64,000 nt of DNA from Pomacea canaliculata (Eukaryota; Mollusca; Gastropoda; Architaenioglossa; Ampullariidae). This document shows positions 61,409 through 64,000 of this stretch, one piece after another (the stretch's first letter is position 1; each line of letters opens with the position of its first letter). A program made the position numbers and the translations under genes. The DNA lies in NCBI RefSeq assembly GCF_003073045.1, contig NC_037600.1:15578352-15642351 (forward strand). The letters run 5' to 3'. Under the pieces are notes generated by a model, which worked only from the letters and a program-made list of their open reading frames with translations, was not told the DNA's origin and made no database searches.

Positions 61409-63722
61409 TCATTTTGATTTCTGTGCGACAAGCCTCCTTAAAAACAATTCACTTTGGAAAGTCTTTGGGTTCATCAAGGCCACTTTCTTAACAAAACATT
61501 CGTAGAATTGTTCTAATATGAACGATTGTTCCTCGGCAGTTCGTGTTTTTCTCAAGGTATTTCTCAAAGTTCCATCTAGGATCAGTCGCAATGGTTGCAC
61601 GAGAAGAAGAGCAAACAGCTTTCTATCATCAACGCCGTCTGTACACATATAAACAATCCTCAATTAACAAACAAACATACATAATTATAAATACAACAAG
61701 CTGGTGCTCTTTACAGAGAAAAGACCTTATTCCAAAGTATTTATTTATAATTTTTATTATAATTAAAAGATAAGCCTTTACTTTAAGTTTCCTGTGTTGT
61801 AAATGCAAACACTGAGAGATGTGAAGATGTCTAAGTTGGATGATATTTTTAATTAATAACACAGTAACCTAACAAAGTGCGAAAGATGCTTGGGGAAAAA
61901 AAGAGGGACAATTGTTAGGAGGAATAAAGAATGCGTGAGGTGAATGTGAGAGTACAAACAATTATCGTCTGCTGCGGTCAGGTGTGTGTGTGTGTTTTCG
62001 TAGAATATGTTTTCGTAATTAAATATTATTTCTGCCAGTAAAGGTAATTAAAGAAGTTAACTGTTATCGTTTAAATAGTTTGTATTTATGAGAGGAGTTT
62101 ATTGAGCATTATCTTTTGAAAGTCGTTGAACAGGACCAGTACAAGGTCATCAACATGAAATATTTGGCAATGAAGGTGTAGTAGACAGCGCTCCTACACT
62201 ATCAAGATGTGGCTACAACCGGTGACATGTTCTGGGAAATCTCCTCCCCCACCTCAGAGACACTCGTCATTGTTTCATCTTATTTCATCGGGCGCCTATT
62301 TTTAGGGGTTAGACACTTTTGTCAAAGTTGAGATCGAAAAACTTTGCCATTGTTTCACGATGCAAATTAAGTTGTAAATTTGTTTAAACAGCACTCGTGG
62401 TTTTAATGTGACGCATGCGCAGCTCAGGGTCCGATCCACGTGTCAGGCGAATGTCGAGGCACATAGCATCGTCTTATTTAAATTAATAATCATAATAATA
62501 TATGTACATGTAACGGTCAACATCACGACCAAGATCGCACTCTGTGGGCAGACCAATAATGATAAATGAAAGATAATAGCCAGTCGACAGTGAGGTACGT
62601 ACAGACACACAAAACAACATAAAGATGGGGTACAAGAGTAGAGCATAAGGCAATGAATGAAGATATAAAAAAAATCTATACAATAAAAAAATCATCGATT
62701 TCGTCTATTATCACTTATTTAAATAATAAATTTCTACTAAAAATACTAACAAGAGCTATGTATCTTAGGGAAAAAGTATAGATAATGACCCATGCACTGA
62801 CCCATCTGTAGTTTTTGTCGCCACACTGTTTTGATAATACAAGGAGTGAACACGTCCTCTGGTTCCTTTATCAAGTTGAGACCAGCCTGTCGGACTGGAG
62901 ACATGGCGGCATTCTCGAAAGGAGCTTTTAGTTCCTGTAAAGTCCGGAATGTCATCGGAATAGTGCATGACTGGAACTCCTCCTGTAACAGCACATTGTT
63001 AGAGTTTAGCAAATATGGATGATTCTAGAAGGTCAAATTAGTGTTCCACAGACTGACAAACTTTGTTGAAAAAAATTAACATCATGAAATATTGTTTGTT
63101 GAAATATTAAAATGTAAGTTCCTTTCACACATTCGAATATGTGTAAGTCGAAATGTTAAGTATAAGTGCAAGACGATCGACGAAGACATATTTGGATTTT
63201 TTTGGAGAGTTTATATGTTTGACTTACTGTTGTTATTATGCCCTCGGCATACAGCTCTGTCCAGGCCAAATCAAAGTGAGTCCACACGTCGTTAGCGTGT
63301 TCCTCCGGATAGCTAATGGTGTCCGTTACAGAAATGTTCGTGTTTCCAGACAGTAAGGTGTTATTCCACATGTTGGTGGCGCACTGCGTCACGAAAAGAA
63401 GTCCGCCTACAGAACACATGTTATAACAGATTCATTATCTCATTAGTCATTGAATTTTACAACCTATCATTCTGACAAGTGTCATTGTTGTCACCGTGAG
63501 CTAATGGCAGCGACATAACAATGATTTCTTAATATTACACATTTCTTTGGTACATCCGTGTACATAATCTGGAGTCAAGCATCCATCTCACCCGGTTTGA
63601 GTTCTGCTGCTCTGTGGAGGAGGAACGTCTGCCAGTCACGTGCTGCAGCCTCGTGATGAGCTCGCAACTCCTCTTGTGATGTCGACCGCCAGGGGAACAT
63701 TGTATTGGAACATCTCACGTAA
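61409..63722 (-). CDS. SABATH-type SAM-dependent carboxyl methyltransferase, gene C (5' exons outside window)
   Basis: The last four exons are present: 63592-63722, 63228-63406, 62802-62982 and 61409-61638. Sizes match genes A and B (131, 179, 181, 230 nt) with the same phases, and all are open to the stop. They encode PWRSTSQEELRAHHEAAARD and LLFVTQCATN, then EEFQSCTIPMTFRTLQELKA, SPVRQAGLNLIKEPED and FYECFVKKVALMNPKTFQSE. The SAM-binding exons would lie beyond base 64,000. It is probably functional as far as seen. Confidence 0.8.
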
Positions 63723-64000
63723 CTGAACACAACAATTACTTCATCTATATTCTTGCATATAAATTTATTAGAAAAATGTAGCTTTGAATAGCAAAGGGAA
63801 GTATGACAAAAAATGAGAAATAATAGAACAACCGTTAGGTGCCAGTGAATAAAAAAAATCTTTGAAAGAGGTTCAAGGTGGAAGTCGGCATTATGACCTG
63901 ATTATAATTGGGTTACAGAGAGAGTGGAAGGGAAACAATCCTTTTTTCTCGATATGTATGATATGCTTAGTCACTCTGAATGCAGATGTCCACCACTTTC

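Overview
The window is eukaryotic, intron-rich, AT-rich animal DNA. The mix of a KY/hillarin-type gene array, non-LTR and Ty3-type retroelements, pogo/Tigger and hAT fragments, and many MITEs suggests a lophotrochozoan, most likely a gastropod mollusc. That assignment is inference; no ribosomal or mitochondrial marker is present. All host genes found lie on the minus strand. Exon boundaries were read by hand from GT-AG or GC-AG sites, reading phase, and conservation between paralogues.

Region 1 (about 1-44,300) is a tandem array of three genes related to kyphoscoliosis peptidase (KY) and hillarin. Each has a transglutaminase-like core, a KY/Ig-like beta region and a long helical tail. Copy 1 (7,880 down to beyond base 1) and copy 2 (26,422-14,155, 761 aa) are open in every exon seen. 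Copy 3 (39,610-31,951) keeps the exon layout but is a pseudogene. The Cys-His-Asp triad expected of the transglutaminase fold is absent in the two open copies, and the positions readable in copy 3 also lack it, so these look like pseudoenzymes. The duplicated unit includes several kb of 5' flank with a conserved promoter and first-exon block. Extra orphan copies of that block lie at about 40.9 and 44.1 kb.

Mobile DNA marks the array. A 602-bp MITE sits in copy 1 only. A broken LINE of about 4.8 kb, itself carrying a 450-bp MITE, lies antisense in an intron of copy 2. A solo LTR (10.5-11.3 kb) and a broken Ty3-type element (28.7-31.1 kb) sit exactly where copies 1 and 2 stop resembling each other. 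A pogo/Tigger fragment lies at 13.2-13.7 kb.

Region 2 starts after a 100-N assembly gap (44,343-44,442). It is a second tandem array of genes for SABATH-type (Methyltransf_7) SAM-dependent carboxyl methyltransferases. Gene A (51,115-46,962, 441 aa) has a presequence-like N-terminus. Gene B (57,047-53,519, 418 aa) lacks it. Gene C (63,722-61,409) runs off the window on its 5' side. Decayed first exons of further copies lie at 44.47-44.72 and 58.07-58.34 kb. Genes A and B share a GC-AG intron after exon 2. The two arrays encode unrelated proteins and I see no evidence that they work together. The KY-like proteins are expected to be cytoskeletal or scaffolding proteins. The methyltransferases are expected to methylate the carboxyl group of an unknown small molecule.
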